DNA from: Bradyrhizobium guangdongense
GTDB taxonomy: Bacteria > Pseudomonadota > Alphaproteobacteria > Rhizobiales > Xanthobacteraceae
Length of the DNA: 34,806 bases
Assembly (NCBI RefSeq): GCF_006483445.1
Contig: NZ_PPPT01000032.1
Coordinates: forward strand, 1-34,806
Direction of reading: 5' to 3'
A model generated the notes under the pieces. The model was not told the origin of the DNA, searched no databases, and saw only the letters and a list, made by a program, of their open reading frames with translations. The translations under genes and the position numbers were made by a program. Of the stretch, positions 17,465 through 24,866 are shown one piece after another. The stretch's first letter is position 1. Every line of letters starts with the position of its first letter.

Positions 17465-18334
17465 ATGACTTCCCGTACCGCGACGCTGATTGGATTGACG
17501 GCAATCCTGCTGTGGTCGCTGCTCGCGTTACTGACGGTTGCGACCGGCACCATCCCGGCGTTCCAGCTTGCCGCGATGACCTTTGCGGTCGGAGGCATCG
17601 TCGGTCTCCTCACCTGGATCGGACGGAGCGAAGCCGCGGCCAGCCTGCGCCAGCCGCTTGTGGTGTGGGCGGTCGGCGTCGGCGGGCTGTTCGGCTATCA
17701 CGCGCTCTATTTCCTCGCGCTGCGCTTCGCGCCCCCGGCAGAGGCGGGCCTGCTGAACTATCTCTGGCCGCTCTTGATCGTGCTGTTCTCCTCGTTCCTG
17801 CCGGGCGAGCGGCTCGCCATGCATCACGTCATCGGCGCCGTGCTCGGGCTCGTCGGCACGGTGACGCTGTTCGCCGGCAATACGAGCGGCTTCGCTCCGG
17901 GGGCGGTGCCCGGATTGATCGCGGCCGTCGTCGCCGCTTTCGTCTGGGGCGCCTATTCCGTGCTGTCGCGGCGCCTGAAGGCTGTGCCGACGGATGCGGT
18001 CGCGGGCTTCTGCCTGGCGACCGCAGTGCTCGCCGCGCTGGTGCACCTTGCTGTCGAGACCACAGTGTGGCCGACGACCAAACTGCAATGGCTTGCCGTG
18101 CTCGGGCTCGGCATCGGCCCGGTGGGTGCAGCGTTCTACGCTTGGGACATCGGCATGAAGCGTGGCGACATCCGCGTGCTCGGCGCAGCGTCCTACGCGA
18201 CGCCGCTGCTCTCGACCGGCTTTTTGATCGCAGCCGGGTACGCCAAGGCCAGCGCCAACATCGCTATCGCCGCGATCCTGATCGCCGGCGGCGGCCTGAT
18301 CGCGGCGAAGGACATGGTGTGGAAGAAACGATGA
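17465..18334 (+). CDS. EamA/DMT family exporter, YddG-like
   Basis: A 289-residue membrane protein with ten hydrophobic segments arranged as two EamA halves (about 5-135 and 150-285). The first helix (LIGLTAILLWSLLALL), the block YHALYFLALRFAPPAEAGLLNYLWPLLIVL and the second-half AAFVWGAYSVLSRRL resemble YddG-type DMT proteins, which export aromatic amino acids in enterobacteria. The substrate here is not established. I use the ATG at 17465 (MTSRTATLIG); the upstream extension falls in the repeat at 17395. Its stop overlaps the next start (ATGA at 18331), indicating translational coupling with the small secreted protein. Confidence 0.88.
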   Translation: MTSRTATLIGLTAILLWSLLALLTVATGTIPAFQLAAMTFAVGGIVGLLTWIGRSEAAASLRQPLVVWAVGVGGLFGYHALYFLALRFAPPAEAGLLNYLWPLLIVLFSSFLPGERLAMHHVIGAVLGLVGTVTLFAGNTSGFAPGAVPGLIAAVVAAFVWGAYSVLSRRLKAVPTDAVAGFCLATAVLAALVHLAVETTVWPTTKLQWLAVLGLGIGPVGAAFYAWDIGMKRGDIRVLGAASYATPLLSTGFLIAAGYAKASANIAIAAILIAGGGLIAAKDMVWKKR

Positions 18335-18612
18335 TTCGTTCGATCGCCACGGTGCTGTTGTTGATCGCGGGTTTCTCGGGTTTCGGCGCCGTCGCGCAAG
18401 TGAATGGCCCGGACCCCGCAACATTCACTGGCCTCTATCGGAACGAAGGCGTGAACGGCCAACCTGAGACCGTCACGGTCACCGATGGGAAATCCTACGT
18501 TCGACTGACCGAGCAGGAGTATCGGGCGGCCGGCTACCAGCCGGCCTATGACACGCTTCTCACGAGGATTGTTCGCCGAGCGCCCGTGCGAGCCCTCGGT
18601 TCGAAAGAATAG
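18331..18612 (+). CDS. Small secreted protein of unknown function
   Basis: A 93-residue protein with a clear signal peptide: MIRSIATVLLLIAGF, then GAVAQ, cleaved near AVA-Q at about residue 22. The mature part (NGPDPATFTGLYRNEGVNG, then a short beta-rich stretch VTVTDGKSYVRLTEQEY) has no Cys and no domain I recognise. The start overlaps the stop of the DMT gene in an ATGA, the best evidence that it is translated. It ends 15 bases before the convergent flavin reductase gene. Confidence 0.6.
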   Translation: MIRSIATVLLLIAGFSGFGAVAQVNGPDPATFTGLYRNEGVNGQPETVTVTDGKSYVRLTEQEYRAAGYQPAYDTLLTRIVRRAPVRALGSKE

Positions 18613-18627
18613 GTCGCAGACGGATCG

Positions 18628-19314
18628 CTAAAGCGCCGGTTGCCAGCCCGGCGGCCGATACATCGCTTCCGGAATCTGCCCGAGCTCCGAGCGCTGCAGG
18701 CGTTGCGCCGTGAGCCCATAAAACTCCTGAAAACTCAGGATCAGTGGCCGCCATTTGTCGGGATCGATGCGGTTGCTCGCACCCTCCATCATGATGCCGG
18801 GATGTGCATGCACGCGCGTGATGCGGACCTCGATCGCGGTGAGATGACTGCGGAAGACCGGATCGTCCTGCGCCATCTCGTGCACATGCGCGACCTTCGC
18901 TTCTATCTGCACCGGGCATTCGGCGGCGCGCGGCGCGTCGACGGTCTCTGCTGACAACGCGGTCAGACCGCTCAGGCCGAATTTATCCTTCTCGTGCCGG
19001 TAGCCACGATAGAGCTTGCTCTGCGGCAATGGATTCGAACCTGTGGTGCGGGCGAGACGATCGACGGCGGCGACGAGATCGGCGGACGGCAGATTGAGCA
19101 CGCACTCGCGAGTGCGGATCATATTCTCGGTGGTCTTGGAATTGCGCGCGAGCCCGAGCACGCAGCGCCATCCGATCCACCATGCCGACGACATCGGCGC
19201 CAGATTGTGTGAGCCGTCCTCATTGGTCGAGCCGATCAGGACCACGGGTGTTCCGAAATACAGGATAGCCGGGTCGATCTGGATCGTTGGGGATTCGAAT
19301 GTTCCGTGCATCAT
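18628..19314 (-). CDS. Flavin reductase domain protein
   Basis: A 228-residue soluble protein with the split-barrel FMN-binding fold of the flavin reductase (DIM6/NTAB) family. FGTPVVLIGSTNEDGSHNLAPMSSAWW (residues about 20-46; the key parts are GTPVVLI and NLAPMSSAWW) is the FMN-binding start, and NSKTTENMIRTRECVLNLPS is the typical second block. Such proteins reduce flavin with NAD(P)H or act on small electrophiles; the substrate is unknown. AGGAG precedes two adjacent ATG codons (19314 and 19311); either may be used. The longer open frame to 19467 was rejected. The DUF985 cupin gene lies 71 bases upstream in the same direction, so the two may be co-transcribed. Confidence 0.85.
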   Translation of the reverse strand: MMHGTFESPTIQIDPAILYFGTPVVLIGSTNEDGSHNLAPMSSAWWIGWRCVLGLARNSKTTENMIRTRECVLNLPSADLVAAVDRLARTTGSNPLPQSKLYRGYRHEKDKFGLSGLTALSAETVDAPRAAECPVQIEAKVAHVHEMAQDDPVFRSHLTAIEVRITRVHAHPGIMMEGASNRIDPDKWRPLILSFQEFYGLTAQRLQRSELGQIPEAMYRPPGWQPAL

Positions 19315-19385
19315 GCGCTCCTGTTCTCTGAGAAGCGCCGTCCTACGGTGTTGGATGGAGTGATCCCACCCGATTCCAGATTGCG

Positions 19386-19808
19386 TTAGGGTTCCCAACC
19401 ATTCGGTGCGAGCTCGAAACTCGCGAACTCGAAGGCCGGCGCCACGGTGCAGCCGACCAGCGTCCACTCACCGGTGCTCTCGGCCGCCTGCCACGCATGT
19501 GCAGGTACGATCGCCTGCGGCCGCTGTCCGCCCAACAGGTCGGTGCCGAGTTGCACGACATGCTGGGAGCAGCCCTCATGGGCGATGCGCAGTGTCAGCG
19601 GGCTGCCGGCATAGTAGTGCCAGGTCTCCACTGCATCGATGCGATGCCAGTGCGAGCGTTCGCCGCGGGCGAGCAGGAAGTAGATCAGGGTCGATCGCGA
19701 CCGTCCGTTGGCATCCGTCGTCTGGTCGCGAAACGTCTCGCGATAATGCCCGCCCTCGGGATGGGGTCTCAGTTCAAGACGCGCGATGATCTCGGCTGCT
19801 GTCGGCAT
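19386..19808 (-). CDS. DUF985 cupin-fold protein
   Basis: A 140-residue single-domain protein of the cupin_5 (DUF985) family. HPEGGHYRETFR (about 16-27) and SHWHRIDAVETWHYYAG (about 52-68) are the family signatures, followed by GEWTLVGCTVAPAFEFASFELA near the end. It is cytoplasmic, and its enzyme activity is not established; family members resemble sugar-binding or epimerase-like cupins. The ATG at 19808 lies 37 bases after the gloB stop, so gloB, this gene and the flavin reductase may form one transcription unit. Confidence 0.88.
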   Translation of the reverse strand: MPTAAEIIARLELRPHPEGGHYRETFRDQTTDANGRSRSTLIYFLLARGERSHWHRIDAVETWHYYAGSPLTLRIAHEGCSQHVVQLGTDLLGGQRPQAIVPAHAWQAAESTGEWTLVGCTVAPAFEFASFELAPNGWEP

Positions 19809-19845
19809 CGATCCCCGTCAGGACTTGTACTTCAGGACTTGTGCT

Positions 19846-20613
19846 TCAGGACTTGTTCTTGCGTTCGCGCAACTCGCCGAACACGGCGGCGGCATCCGCG
19901 CCCCTCATGTGTAGCTTGGTTGCAACCGAGGGTTCATCAGCGCGCAGGAACACATTTGCTCGCTTCTCATCACCAAGCAGTGAGGGAATGGTCGGCTTGT
20001 TCTCGGCCCGCAGCCTGGTCACCTCGGCCGCGCGGGCCTGCAGCGCCGGATTGTCGGACTCCACGGTCAGCGCGAACTTGACGTTGGACGCCGTGTATTC
20101 GTGGCCGCAGTAAAGCTTGAAGTCGTCGGGTAGCGCCCGCAGCTTCAACAACGAGTCCCACATCATCGGATAGGTACCCTCGAACACCCGGCCGCAGCCG
20201 ATCGAGAACAGCGTGTCGGCGGCGAATACCGACTTCTCCGCATCGAAGACGTAGGAGATGTGGTCGAGCGTATGGCCTGGTGTCTCCAGCACGCGTCCGA
20301 GCAGATTGCCGATCTTGACGATGTCGCCGTTGGCGACTCGCAGGTCGACATTGGCGATCTTGGTCGTCTTGTCATGCGGGGCGACGACGCGGCAGTCATA
20401 TTTCTGCTTCAGCTCGGCAACGCCGCCGACATGGTCGCCATGATGATGGGTGATCAGGATGTCGGTGAGCGTCCAGCCCTCCCGCTCCAGCGCCTTCAGG
20501 ATCGGGCCGGCTTCGGGGGCGTCGACCGAGGCAGTCGCCTTGGTTTCCACATCGTGGATGAGATAACCGAAATTGTCGTTTAAACAGTTGAAAACACGAA
20601 TTTCGGCGGCCAT
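19846..20613 (-). CDS. gloB: Hydroxyacylglutathione hydrolase (glyoxalase II)
   Basis: This enzyme hydrolyses S-lactoylglutathione to lactate and glutathione, completing methylglyoxal detoxification. A 255-residue protein with the metallo-beta-lactamase fold: THHHGDH at 55-61, the third metal site in GHTLDH, DTLF, and CGHEYTASN that marks the start of the glyoxalase II C-terminal domain. The tail contains the family FLR-DEPSV-KL motif with the DE pair. The ATG at 20613 has GGAG 6 bases upstream; the very long open frame beyond it is antisense to the methyltransferase gene. It diverges from that methyltransferase by 108 bases. Confidence 0.95.
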   Translation of the reverse strand: MAAEIRVFNCLNDNFGYLIHDVETKATASVDAPEAGPILKALEREGWTLTDILITHHHGDHVGGVAELKQKYDCRVVAPHDKTTKIANVDLRVANGDIVKIGNLLGRVLETPGHTLDHISYVFDAEKSVFAADTLFSIGCGRVFEGTYPMMWDSLLKLRALPDDFKLYCGHEYTASNVKFALTVESDNPALQARAAEVTRLRAENKPTIPSLLGDEKRANVFLRADEPSVATKLHMRGADAAAVFGELRERKNKS

Positions 20614-20721
20614 GACATCTCCATCGCGCTCAGCCCCGTCAGACAAATATGGCGTTAACGTCGCGCAGGCAATGCAATATTCAGCGCGCGGCACTAGCAA
20701 CTCGCATGTTACATTGCCGTC

Positions 20722-21489
20722 ATGACCATCGACGTCATCGATCTCCGTGATTTCTATTCGCGCCGCCTCGGCATCGTGGCGCGGCAGTTGATCAATCGCG
20801 GCATCAGGGAACGCTGGCCCGGCGCGGAGGGGCAGCGGGTGCTCGGCGTCGGCTATCCGACGCCCTATCTCGGGCTGTTCCGCGAGGACGCCGAGCGCTG
20901 CATTGCCTTCATGCCCGCGGCCCAGGGCGTGCTGAAATGGCCGACGGGGCGACCGGCGCTGGCCGCGCTCGTCGACGAATTCTCTCTGCCGCTGCCGGAT
21001 GCCGCGTTCGATCGCATCCTTCTCGTCCACGCGCTGGAGATTTGCGACGACCCCGCGGCGCTGTTGCGCGAGATGTGGCGGGTGCTGGCGCCGTCGGGCC
21101 GGCTCATGGCCGTGATCCCGAACCGGCGCGGCGTCTGGACCCGCACCGAGAGCACGCCGTTCGGTCACGGCCGCCCCTATTCGCGTTCGCAGATCACCGA
21201 CCTCCTCCGCCAGACCTGGTTCACGCCGGCGTCCTGGGGGGAGGCGCTGTTCATGCCGCCTTATGCCGGCGGCTGGCTCTTGAAGTCGGCGCTGGTATGG
21301 GAGCGGGCGGGTGCCGCGATGTCGCTGCCGTTTGCCGGCGTGCACATCGTCGAGGCGACCAAGCAGGTCTATCGCGTGATTCCCGCCAAGCGCGAACGCG
21401 CGCGGCTCATTCCATCGCTGAAGCCGGTGCTGGTGCCGTCCTCGCCCGCCGCGACGCGGCGCGAGCGCATGATCCGGAAAGGTGTTTAG
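20722..21489 (+). CDS. Class I SAM-dependent methyltransferase
   Basis: A 255-residue protein with a methyltransferase type-11 core. The motif I region is the unusual VLGVGYPTPYLGLF (about 40-53) in place of a DxGxGxG loop. DAAFDRILLVHALE (about 94-107) and LLREMWRVLAPSGRLMAVIPN (about 114-134) are motifs II and III. The GYPTPY form is seen in an alphaproteobacterial subfamily often found beside gloB. No substrate is known. It is divergent from gloB, with its own promoter region of about 108 bases, and converges with the DUF4167 gene across a bidirectional terminator. Confidence 0.85.
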   Translation: MTIDVIDLRDFYSRRLGIVARQLINRGIRERWPGAEGQRVLGVGYPTPYLGLFREDAERCIAFMPAAQGVLKWPTGRPALAALVDEFSLPLPDAAFDRILLVHALEICDDPAALLREMWRVLAPSGRLMAVIPNRRGVWTRTESTPFGHGRPYSRSQITDLLRQTWFTPASWGEALFMPPYAGGWLLKSALVWERAGAAMSLPFAGVHIVEATKQVYRVIPAKRERARLIPSLKPVLVPSSPAATRRERMIRKGV

Positions 21490-21510
21490 CGCTCCGAGGG
21501 GATCACGCGC

Positions 21511-21543
21511 AAAAAAAAACGTCCCGGCGGGGCCGGGACGTTT
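21511..21543. terminator. Bidirectional Rho-independent terminator
   Basis: CGTCCCGGC (21520-21528), loop GGG, GCCGGGACG (21532-21540), extended by an A-run on the left (21511-21519) and TTT on the right. The long A-run gives a strong U-tract for the minus-strand DUF4167 transcript, and the TTTG serves the plus-strand methyltransferase gene. Confidence 0.9.
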
Positions 21544-21569
21544 GTAATTCGAAATTCGAAGAAGTGTGC

Positions 21570-22343
21570 CTACTCGCCGGCGGTTTGATCTTCGCCCTGT
21601 CCGGCGGGAGCGGCCTCGCGCTCGGGGCGCGGGCCGTGCGGCCGGCGCCGGCGACGCGGATAGCGCTCGCCACCGCCGCCGCCACCACCGCCTTCAAAAC
21701 CGACATTCACTTGCGGCTGCGCGCCGGTGATGAAGGAGGGCAGGCGGTCGACGCTGCCGGCATCGGCAACGACCGGCTGCGGCTGGTTCGGCGGTTGCGG
21801 CTGATATTGCGGCTGCGGACGGTGGTCGCGCTCGCGATGCTCGCGGGGCTGCTGCTGCTCGCGCTGATAGGGCTGGTTGTCGCGATCGCGCTGATGGTCG
21901 CGCTGGTGATCGCGCGGCTGCTGGTTGTCGCGCATAAAGGGCTGCGGCTGCTGCTGCTGGGGCTGCGGAACGAATCCCGGCTCCTGGCCGAAGTTCGAGA
22001 AATTCTCGCCATCGTCCTCGCCGTCGTCGCTGCTGGTGCTGACGGGCTCGTCGCCGCGCGGCTGCTGGTTCTGGCGGAACTGTTCCTGGGCTGCGGCGAT
22101 CAGGCGGAAATAGTGCTCGGCATGCTGGTAGTAGTTCTCGGCCGCAACGGGGTCGCCGGACGAGCGTGCATCGCGCGCGAGCTGGAGATACTTTTCGGCG
22201 ATATGCGAGGCCGTGCCGCGGATCTTGATGTCAGGTCCGTTGGACTCGTAGACCCGGGTCATCGGGTTTTGGCCGCGCCGGTTGTTATTATTGTTGTTGT
22301 TGTTCCGGTTGCGCATCCGCTGCTTGTTTTGACCGTTTCTCAT
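21570..22343 (-). CDS. DUF4167 domain protein
   Basis: A 257-residue protein. The N-terminus is basic with a run of eight Asn (residues about 14-21). The conserved DUF4167 domain covers about 25-90: TRVYESNGPDIKIRG, TASHIAEKYLQLARDA, GDPVAAENYYQHAEHYFRLI. The rest is low-complexity Gln/Pro/Arg/Asp with a Gly run and an Arg-rich segment (RYPRRRRRPHG). The domain is restricted to alphaproteobacteria and found next to prmC/prfA; the Arg/Gly-rich tail suggests RNA or nucleic-acid association, but this is inference. The ATG at 22343 has AGGAC close upstream. The Asn run is encoded by AAC/AAT triplets and may vary in length between strains. Confidence 0.9.
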   Translation of the reverse strand: MRNGQNKQRMRNRNNNNNNNNRRGQNPMTRVYESNGPDIKIRGTASHIAEKYLQLARDARSSGDPVAAENYYQHAEHYFRLIAAAQEQFRQNQQPRGDEPVSTSSDDGEDDGENFSNFGQEPGFVPQPQQQQPQPFMRDNQQPRDHQRDHQRDRDNQPYQREQQQPREHRERDHRPQPQYQPQPPNQPQPVVADAGSVDRLPSFITGAQPQVNVGFEGGGGGGGGERYPRRRRRPHGPRPEREAAPAGQGEDQTAGE

Positions 22344-22836
22344 GTCCTGCCTTTAATTCCAGCCCTGAAAAGTGAGACGCACTACTTGCCGTTGAGAGAG
22401 ACCGTGATGTGTTTGCGGCGCATACTTCGCGCGCCCTGCGCGCGGCGGCGGCCCAAATGCCTGCCGAGTCGCCTGCCAATTGCCCGCCTGCCAATTGCCG
22501 TCAATCGTCGCGTTCAACAAAGACGCGTTCCCCACCCGCCAGCGCCCATCGCCGGCGAACCCATTCATTTTGCCTGCCGAAACAAGCCCTGCTTTCTTGC
22601 GTAAGTCTTCAAGCGCAATATCAGGCTTTCGTTCACTTTGCGGTCGGAAGGCGGCGCGGCTCAATGGGCCATCGCGCTTCTCAGGACCTGCGGCTTGGAA
22701 CCTTCAATACAGTGCAGCTCTCGCCTCGAGAGCCCGGCTTTCGCCCGTAGGTCTACGGGGCCGGCACCGATGTTTGAACGGAACGTAGTCGTTCCCACGG
22801 GATATTCCAAGAGGTTTTTGCAGCCCAATCGGGCTT
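22344..22836. other. Long intergenic region between prmC and DUF4167 gene
   Basis: 493 bases. The left half (22344-22600) should hold the DUF4167 promoter on the minus strand. It also contains the tandem repeat at 22470-22499 and a 103-codon minus-strand open frame at 22353-22664 that lacks any conserved feature. The right half folds into the candidate structured RNA described separately. Confidence 0.6.
22470..22499. repeat. Perfect 15-base tandem duplication
   Basis: CGCCTGCCAATTGCC occurs twice in a row (22470-22484 and 22485-22499) with no mismatch. A partial third copy (CTGCCGAGTC, 22461-22470) precedes it. It lies within the 5' region of the DUF4167 gene; each unit contains CAATTG. Confidence 0.85.
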
Positions 22837-22842
22837 TTATGG
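22688..22842 (+). ncRNA. Candidate structured small RNA, undescribed
   Basis: A 7-bp closing stem CTTGGAA (22694-22700) with TTCCAAG (22805-22811) encloses three perfect hairpins. These are GCTCTCG-CCT-CGAGAGC (22717-22733), CCGGC...GCCGG around CCCGTA-GGTC-TACGGG (22734-22764), and GGAACG-TAGT-CGTTCC (22780-22795). After it comes AGCCC-AATC-GGGCT followed by TTTTAT (22822-22840), a terminator whose T-run points to plus-strand transcription. A weak promoter, TTGCGT (22597-22602) with TATCAG (22619-22624), lies upstream. It does not match what I know of 6S, SRP, tmRNA or RNase P RNA. Whether it is transcribed is unknown; a minus-strand leader of the DUF4167 mRNA is the alternative. Confidence 0.4.
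22822..22840 (+). terminator. Terminator-like hairpin of the candidate RNA
   Basis: AGCCC-AATC-GGGCT then TTTTA on the plus strand. It overlaps the last codons of prmC on the other strand (the prmC stop is at 22837-22839). On the minus strand the hairpin is followed by GCAAAAA, so it is not a canonical prmC terminator. The stem is only 5 bp. Confidence 0.4.
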
Positions 22843-23739
22843 GGGCATTTTTCGGGCCGACACCGCCCTCGGGATGCCCGCCAGATCGGCTTTGGGCGGC
22901 CTCTCCACGGTTAACGCCGCAGCCTGCATCAAGGTTGCAATCCCGTCGGCCTGGCCTTCGCCGGCCTCCACGATCAGGGCTCCGCCGGGGGAAAGACGCG
23001 CGGCCGCCTGCGGGATCAGGGCGCGGTAAGCATTAAAGCCGTCGCTGCCGCCATCGAGCGCGAGGTGCGGATCATGCTCGCGCACCTCGCGGCTGAGATC
23101 GGCGATCTCGGCGGTGCGAATGTAGGGCGGGTTCGACACGATGAGATCGAATGAGCCTGTGAGCGCGTCGAGGTAGGAGCAGGCGACGAAGGCCGCTCGC
23201 TGCGCAAGCCCGAGTGCGGCTGCATTGCGCTTCGCGGTGCGAAGCGCGTCCAGGTTGAGGTCGATGCCGATGCCGAATGCGCCTGGTACCTCGTGCAACA
23301 GCGCGAGCAGGATCGCGCCGGATCCGACGCCGATATCGACGATGCGCGGCGGCGTTGACGAGGAGCGCTCGCGAATGATCTCAAGCGCGAGCTCGACCAC
23401 GGTCTCGGTGTCCGGCCGCGGCACCAGCGTTGCGTGCGAGAGTTGAAAGGGCAGGCCCCAGAATTCCCTGACGCCGAGAATGCGCGCGACCGGCTCGCCC
23501 GCCATCCGCCGCGCGGCATACTCGGCAACGGTCGCGGCCTCCGTGACCGTGAGCGAGCGCGAGGCTTGTGCGACGAGGCCGGTGAGATCGAGGCCGAGCG
23601 CGGCGCCGAGCAGCGTGCGCGCGTCGAGCTCGGCTTCGTCGATTCCTGCGGTTCGCAGTCGCGCGCTCAGCGTGCGCCGCGCGCTCTCGACGGTCTGCCC
23701 GGTGAAGGGATCGCTCACGCGCGCGTCATGCCGCAGCAC
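22837..23739 (-). CDS. prmC: Peptide chain release factor N5-glutamine methyltransferase
   Basis: This enzyme methylates the Gln of the GGQ motif in RF1 and RF2, raising termination efficiency. The 300-residue protein has an N-terminal helical substrate domain (about 15-90), the SAM motif DIGVGSGAI (135-143), and the catalytic NPPY at 203-206. The start is uncertain: GTG at 23739 overlaps the end of prfA by 14 bases, while GTG at 23718 (MSDPFTGQ) begins 8 bases after the prfA stop; neither has a good Shine-Dalgarno. Translational coupling to prfA is likely, and pairing with its substrate gene is the usual arrangement. Confidence 0.94.
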   Translation of the reverse strand: MLRHDARVSDPFTGQTVESARRTLSARLRTAGIDEAELDARTLLGAALGLDLTGLVAQASRSLTVTEAATVAEYAARRMAGEPVARILGVREFWGLPFQLSHATLVPRPDTETVVELALEIIRERSSSTPPRIVDIGVGSGAILLALLHEVPGAFGIGIDLNLDALRTAKRNAAALGLAQRAAFVACSYLDALTGSFDLIVSNPPYIRTAEIADLSREVREHDPHLALDGGSDGFNAYRALIPQAAARLSPGGALIVEAGEGQADGIATLMQAAALTVERPPKADLAGIPRAVSARKMPP

Positions 23740-24811
23740 CTTGCGCGGCGAGTTGGGCGGCCTGGTGCTCGGTGGTCAGCGCGTCGATCACTTCGCCGAG
23801 CGCCTCGCCGGCGATCACCTGCGGCAGCTTGTAGAGCGTCAGGTTGATACGGTGATCGGTGACGCGTCCTTGCGGGAAATTATAGGTGCGAATGCGCTCG
23901 CTGCGGTCGCCGGAGCCGACCTTCTCCTTGCGGTCGGCGGAGCGCGCGGCTTCGACGCGCTGACGCTCGACATCGTAGATGCGCGAGCGCAAAATGTTCA
24001 TGGCGGACGCGCGGTTCTTATGCTGTGAGCGTGAATCCTGCATCATCACGACGATGCCGGTCGGGATGTGGGTGATGCGGATCGCCGATTCCGTCTTGTT
24101 GACGTGCTGGCCGCCGGCGCCTTGCGCGCGCATGGTCTCGATCCGCAAATCGTCGTTCTTGATGTCGACGTCGACGTCCTCGACCTCGGGCAGCACGGCG
24201 ACCGTCGCGGCCGAGGTGTGGATGCGCCCCTGCGTTTCCGTGTCGGGCACGCGCTGCACGCGGTGCACGCCGGATTCGAATTTCAGCTTCGAGAACGCCC
24301 CGCGGCCCTGCACCTCGGCGATGATTTCCTTGTAGCCGCCGACGGTGCCTTCGCTGGCCGAGATCACGTCGACCTTCCAGCCCTGAAGACTGGCGAAGCG
24401 TTCATACATGCGGAACAGGTCGCCCGCAAACAGCGAGGCCTCGTCGCCGCCGGTGCCGGCGCGGATTTCCAGCACCACGTTGCGGTCGTCCATGGCGTCC
24501 TTGGGCAGCAGCGCCACGCGGATTTTCTGTACGAGCTCCTCGATTTTCGGGTTGAGCTCGTCGCGTTCGGCTTCCGCCATGCCGCGCATCTCGGCATCGG
24601 TCGCGGGGTCGGCGATCAGTGCCTCGGTGTCGGCGAGCTCCTTGACGGCAGAACGATACGTCTTCACCGCATCGATTAGCGGCGTGATCTCGGCGAGCTC
24701 GCGCGTGATCTGCACGTAGCGCTCGGAGGAGAGCTGGCCGAGCGATTCGGCCTCGAGGGAAGCGTGATGCGCGAGCAGAACGTCCAGTTTGGCTTCGGGG
24801 AGTGACGACAT
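23726..24811 (-). CDS. prfA: Peptide chain release factor 1
   Basis: This factor terminates translation at UAA and UAG. The 361-residue protein has normal length. The GGQ catalytic loop is at 233-235 ([14 protein letters not shown]). The codon-reading tripeptide of the PxT type is P189-D190-T191 in [18 protein letters not shown], where RF1 proteins have PAT or PVT. The N-terminal helical domain carries the family GTGGDEA motif at 119-125. It is followed directly by prmC with an overlap, and it lies 55 bases downstream of ptsP. The annotation is secure. Confidence 0.97.
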   Translation of the reverse strand: MSSLPEAKLDVLLAHHASLEAESLGQLSSERYVQITRELAEITPLIDAVKTYRSAVKELADTEALIADPATDAEMRGMAEAERDELNPKIEELVQKIRVALLPKDAMDDRNVVLEIRAGTGGDEASLFAGDLFRMYERFASLQGWKVDVISASEGTVGGYKEIIAEVQGRGAFSKLKFESGVHRVQRVPDTETQGRIHTSAATVAVLPEVEDVDVDIKNDDLRIETMRAQGAGGQHVNKTESAIRITHIPTGIVVMMQDSRSQHKNRASAMNILRSRIYDVERQRVEAARSADRKEKVGSGDRSERIRTYNFPQGRVTDHRINLTLYKLPQVIAGEALGEVIDALTTEHQAAQLAAQGAAA

Positions 24812-24866
24812 CGTTTCAGTCTCGAATGGCGGAAGGGGCGAGGCGGTGCGGACTGCGACCGGCCCG

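Noticed and set aside
22353..22664. A 103-codon minus-strand open frame upstream of DUF4167
   Set aside because: It covers the tandem repeat and part of the proposed RNA region, has no Shine-Dalgarno or motif, and its composition is not gene-like.
22688..22842. tRNA, 6S RNA, SRP RNA, tmRNA or RNase P RNA
   Set aside because: The closing stem and three arms suggested a tRNA, but the arms are too far apart and no T-arm consensus is present; the other RNAs' signature sequences and overall folds are not seen.
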